This document shows, piece by piece, positions 39,792 to 42,336 of a stretch of DNA of 42,336 bases. The stretch spans positions 1 to 42,336 of the forward strand of contig JAUSNJ010000013.1 of the NCBI GenBank assembly GCA_030645355.1, read 5' to 3'. How positions within the stretch are numbered: position 1 is the stretch's first letter; every line of letters starts with the position of its first letter. Below the pieces are notes generated by a model. It saw only the letters and a program-made list of their open reading frames with translations. It had not been told where the DNA came from and did not search any database. Position numbers and translations under genes: made by a program. Source of the stretch: Rhodoferax sp. GTDB taxonomy: Bacteria; Pseudomonadota; Gammaproteobacteria; Burkholderiales; Burkholderiaceae_C.

Positions 39792-39937
39792 CTGGCGAAC
39801 CGGGTGTCCGTTCCCTGGCCTCAGTCGCAGGCGAACATGTGGGGTTGGCATCCACCCTTTTGTTAGCGCTGTGATGGGCGCGCAAGCTCTGTGGTAACTG
39901 CGAGTTGAGGCCGATGAACGGACACCCGGTCCGCCAG
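39792..39937. repeat. Long inverted repeat / MITE-like element after the hemerythrin gene
   Basis: Terminal arms of 22 nt (39792-39813 and 39916-39937) are inverted copies differing at one base; both contain CCGGGTGTCCGTT or its complement. A second inner pair (GGCCTCAGTCGCAG near 39817 and CTGCGAGTTGAGGCC near 39898) extends the symmetry. The whole 146-bp unit begins 3 nt after the hemerythrin stop and fills much of the 347-bp gap. It could be a non-autonomous transposable element or a large terminator-like structure. No clear target-site duplication was seen. The remaining 39938-40136 holds no recognisable gene. Confidence 0.6.
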
Positions 39938-40136
39938 CCGGGCAGCGTGGTTTTGGGAAACGGAGAAGGGGGATGCTGTTGAGGTTCGGCGGCTTGGGGG
40001 CGGAAGCGGTCATAGACTATTGGACTATGAATGACACTTAGAGGCTGGAAGCAGTCGTTTGAAGGTGTTGAGTCAACTTGTGCAATGAGCCCGAAGCTGC
40101 CATTCGTAACGCTCTTGAGCAGTCATTCCGCAATAG

Positions 40137-40682
40137 TCAATTTGCTCGCGGACGACGCTCCCGATTCGTGAAATAGGCAATGGAAGCAGGCAATGTGGTG
40201 AGTTGCTTTTCCATGTAAGCATCGAAAGTGGGGTACTCATCCGGCTCAGTATTGTCGAACCAGACGAGCGGCGGCTGCACCTGGCCTTTCTCAATCAACA
40301 TGCAGAGCACACCTAAGGTCCCGTCACTGACTGCAACGGGTAGGAGTTGCTTCCGTTTTGAGCGATATCGCCCGAGAGCTGTGTTGCTAATCAGGCGAAG
40401 CTGTTGCTGTGCCTTGTCCATGAGTGCTGAACCATGGAGGTCCGAAGTACCGAACAACGAGAACGTACCGGAAAACTCCGACCAACCGTTCGCGTGAAGC
40501 AAAAACTCTCGGTGCATTGGGTCAAGTTTTACACGCAGGTGATGTTCTGCAGCAACTACCTCCGCCTCTAACGCAGCAGGCATTGGCAGGGGCAGTGGCT
40601 CCCCACCTGGAACCAACACTTCCCATAGTTTTTGAGCCAGCGGGAGGTACGCGGAAATGAACTCAGATGCATTCATGGCCAT
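40137..40682 (-). CDS. SMI1/KNR4 (SUKH)-like protein
   Basis: The 181-residue cytoplasmic protein shows the SUKH pattern: VVAAEHHLRVKLDPMHREFLLHANGWSEF near residues 43-71, and a later PLVWFDNTEPDEYPTFDAYMEKQL. In bacteria such proteins are often immunity proteins of polymorphic toxins, but no toxin gene is adjacent. ATG 40682 or 40676 may start it. Its base composition is visibly less GC-rich than its neighbours, suggesting acquisition from elsewhere. It lies downstream of xdhB on the same strand, 164 bp away. Confidence 0.7.
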   Translation of the reverse strand: MAMNASEFISAYLPLAQKLWEVLVPGGEPLPLPMPAALEAEVVAAEHHLRVKLDPMHREFLLHANGWSEFSGTFSLFGTSDLHGSALMDKAQQQLRLISNTALGRYRSKRKQLLPVAVSDGTLGVLCMLIEKGQVQPPLVWFDNTEPDEYPTFDAYMEKQLTTLPASIAYFTNRERRPRAN

Positions 40683-40846
40683 TTTTTAATTGATCTTTGA
40701 TGTTTCAATACTGTCACGAGCCGATAGCCTCTCCAGTGAAGGGACCGCCGCTGCATTTTCGACTTACGACGGTACCACGTGGATGACTGCAATGCGTCTG
40801 AACCTGACCAGCCGCAACACCTGACGCTTACCCGTCTTGCACAACT

Positions 40847-42336
40847 TCACCCCGCCAGCGCCTTGAGCACATTCTCCGCCGTGGCCGGCGCCGTCAGCCG
40901 CACGGGGCTGCCGTCACCCACCGAAGCAATCGCATCACGCAACGCTTCATACACGCTGATGGCCAGCATGAACGGCGGCTCGCCGACGGCCTTGCTGCCG
41001 AAGACGTTGTCCTCACGGTTCGGCTCGGGCCACAGGTCCACCTTGAAATGCTCGGGCACATCGCCGGCCGTGGGAATCTTGTAGGTGCTGGGGGCGTGGG
41101 TGGTCAACAGGCCTTTGTCGTTCCACACCAGTTGCTCGGTGGTCAGCCAGCCCATGCCCTGCACAAAGCCGCCTTCGATCTGGCCGATGTCTATGGCCGG
41201 GTTGATGCTGCGCCCCACGTCGTGCAGGATGTCCACCTTCAGCACGCGGCTCTCGCCGGTCAGGGTGTCGATGGCGACCTCGGTGCAGGCGGCGCCATAG
41301 GCAAAGTAGTAGAACGGCCGCCCGGTCAGCGTGGTCTTGTCGTAGTGGATCTTGGGCGTGCGGTAGAAGCCGTCGCTCCACAGCTGGATGCGGTTGAAGA
41401 AGGCCAGCTTCACCACGTCGACAAAACTGCGCGTGGTGGTGGGCGACAGCACCTGCCCGCCCTCAAAGCGGATGGCACCTGCGCCGCAGCCGTCCAGCCC
41501 ACAGACGAAGGCGGCCAGGTTGTCGCGCACATGGCGGGCGGCAAATTGGGCGGCGCGGCCATTGAGGTCGGTGCCCGCGGAGGCCGCCGTGGCGGACGCG
41601 TTGGGGATCTTGCTGGTGTCGCTGGCCGTGCACAGCACGCGGTCAAAGGGCACGCCCAACTCGTCTGCCACGATCTGCGCCACCTTGGTGTTCAGGCCCT
41701 GGCCCATTTCGGTGCCGCCGTGGTTCACTTGCACGCTGCCGTCGGTGTAGACATGCACCAGCGCACCGGCCTGGTTGAACAGCGTGGCGGTGAAGCTGAT
41801 GCCGAACTTGACCGGTGTGATGGCCAGGCCGCGTTTGATGATGGGGTTGCTGGCGTTCCAAGCCAAAATGGCCTCCCGCCCCCGTCGGTACTGGGCAGAT
41901 AGCTCCAGTTTTGATAGCAATGGCTGGAGGATGTTGTCCTCCACCCGCATGCCGTAGTGCGTGGTGTCGCGCTTCTCACCGGTGTGGGGAACAGCCTCAT
42001 CGCTGTACAGGTTGCGCAGGCGTACATCCAGCGGGTCCAGGCGCAGCTGGCGGGCGATGTCGCCCATGATGGTCTCGATCAGGATCACGCCCTGGGGACC
42101 GCCGAAGCCGCGGAACGCGGTGTTGCTCTGGGTATGGGTCTTGCAGCGGTAGGACGCGATGTCGACGTCGGCCAGGTAGTACGCGTTGTCGCTGTGAAAG
42201 ACGGCGCGGTCGGCGACCGGGCCGCTGAGGTCGGCCGAGAAGCCGCAATTGGCCGCCAGTGTCAGGCGCAGGCCGCACAGGCGGCCGATGTCGTCGAAAC
42301 CCACATCGTATTCGTAGGCGAACGGGTGGCGTTTGC
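40847..42336 (-). CDS. xdhB: Xanthine dehydrogenase molybdopterin-binding subunit, 3' two-thirds (5' end outside window)
   Basis: About 496 C-terminal residues of the roughly 780-residue XdhB are present; the frame is open to the right edge. Molybdopterin-site features include THTQSNTAFRGFGGPQG, VNHGGTEMGQGLNTK, and the base catalyst region KAVGEPPFMLAISVYEAL. It oxidises hypoxanthine and xanthine to urate with XdhA and needs XdhC. The stretch LLSKLELSAQYRRGREA is encoded by repeat copy D, although its length fits the family. The partner xdhC lies 14 kb to the left. Confidence 0.93.
   Translation of the reverse strand, partial: KRHPFAYEYDVGFDDIGRLCGLRLTLAANCGFSADLSGPVADRAVFHSDNAYYLADVDIASYRCKTHTQSNTAFRGFGGPQGVILIETIMGDIARQLRLDPLDVRLRNLYSDEAVPHTGEKRDTTHYGMRVEDNILQPLLSKLELSAQYRRGREAILAWNASNPIIKRGLAITPVKFGISFTATLFNQAGALVHVYTDGSVQVNHGGTEMGQGLNTKVAQIVADELGVPFDRVLCTASDTSKIPNASATAASAGTDLNGRAAQFAARHVRDNLAAFVCGLDGCGAGAIRFEGGQVLSPTTTRSFVDVVKLAFFNRIQLWSDGFYRTPKIHYDKTTLTGRPFYYFAYGAACTEVAIDTLTGESRVLKVDILHDVGRSINPAIDIGQIEGGFVQGMGWLTTEQLVWNDKGLLTTHAPSTYKIPTAGDVPEHFKVDLWPEPNREDNVFGSKAVGEPPFMLAISVYEALRDAIASVGDGSPVRLTAPATAENVLKALAG
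41870..41918 (-). repeat. Dispersed ~48-bp repeat, copy D (in frame inside xdhB)
   Basis: On the minus strand GCTATCAAAACTGGAGC (17 nt) is followed by 16 bases and then ACGGGGGCGGGAGGCC, which differs at two bases from the consensus 3' box. It is read in the frame G|CTA|TCA, the third frame used among the coding copies. The match is weaker than A and B but has the same spacing. Confidence 0.6.

Noticed and set aside
39792..39937. Integron attC site
   Set aside because: The structure has GTTAGC inside but lacks the R', R'' and L box pattern, and no integrase or cassette array is present.

Overview
The window reads as a chromosomal segment of a betaproteobacterium of the order Burkholderiales, most likely Comamonadaceae (Rhodoferax/Polaromonas/Acidovorax-like). 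This rests on high GC, the protein flavour, the TPR response regulator family, the PuuD-type urate oxidation and a dispersed short repeat. The assignment is inference from sequence style; no rRNA or other phylogenetic marker lies in the window.

Layout. 1-4.9 kb: the urea ABC importer urtA(partial)-urtB-urtC-urtD-urtE on the plus strand, with a strong hairpin between urtA and urtB and a long hairpin after urtE. 5.0-7.8 kb: a hemerythrin-GGDEF protein converging on a TPR protein with an atypical receiver domain. 7.9-14.9 kb: a minus-strand, tightly coupled purine-catabolic operon (GntR regulator, puuE allantoinase, a uraD-allC fusion, an M20 peptidase-like amidohydrolase, an NCS2 purine permease, ureD), divergent from uraH. 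15.4-18.9 kb: a DUF1127 protein, two LysR regulators and ligAB (protocatechuate 4,5-dioxygenase type). 19-20.6 kb: a receiver-GAF protein and a stand-alone cyclic-nucleotide-binding protein. 20.6-25.6 kb: a five-gene minus-strand set that looks like a trans-envelope export system (TPR-like exported protein, LolD-type ATPase, LolC/E-type permease, LolA-like protein, outer-membrane barrel). 25.8-31.9 kb: a TonB-like lipoprotein, xdhC, puuD (urate hydroxylase with cytochrome c domain), a PDZ protein, a periplasmic solute-binding protein, a YebC protein and an 8-oxoguanine deaminase. 32-39.8 kb: a Crp/Fnr regulator, a TRAP transporter (DctM, DctQ, DctP) and a divergent redox operon (Tat-exported 4x[4Fe-4S] protein, NrfD-type membrane protein, tetraheme cytochrome c, an unknown 154-residue protein, a degenerate bacteriohemerythrin). 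39.8-42.3 kb: a long inverted repeat, a SUKH/SMI1-type gene and the 3' two-thirds of xdhB.

How the genes fit together. Most of the window forms one nitrogen-salvage pathway. Xanthine dehydrogenase (xdhB, xdhC) and 8-oxoguanine deaminase make urate. PuuD oxidises it to 5-hydroxyisourate, UraH and the UraD domain give S-allantoin, PuuE opens it to allantoate, and AllC splits allantoate. The urea transporter and UreD point to urea use. A perfect 12-bp dyad, AGTGTATACACT, lies between gntR and uraH, and a close copy lies in front of puuD, so the GntR protein probably controls both loci.

Three things deserve most attention. First, a ~48-bp repeat with fixed geometry (GCTAT-N7-ATAGC-N16-ACGAGGGCT...) occurs five times and is read as protein in all three frames (PuuD, UraD-AllC, XdhB); it also forms the C-terminus of UreD. 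Second, the NrfD/tetraheme redox operon has a near-consensus FNR-type box (TTGAT-N4-ATCAC) with a well-placed -10-like hexamer, and the nearby Crp/Fnr protein has an FNR-type ExxSR recognition helix and a similar box before its own gene. Third, the five-gene LolCDE-like export set has no obvious described counterpart that I recognise. No tRNA, rRNA, CRISPR array or complete insertion sequence was seen.
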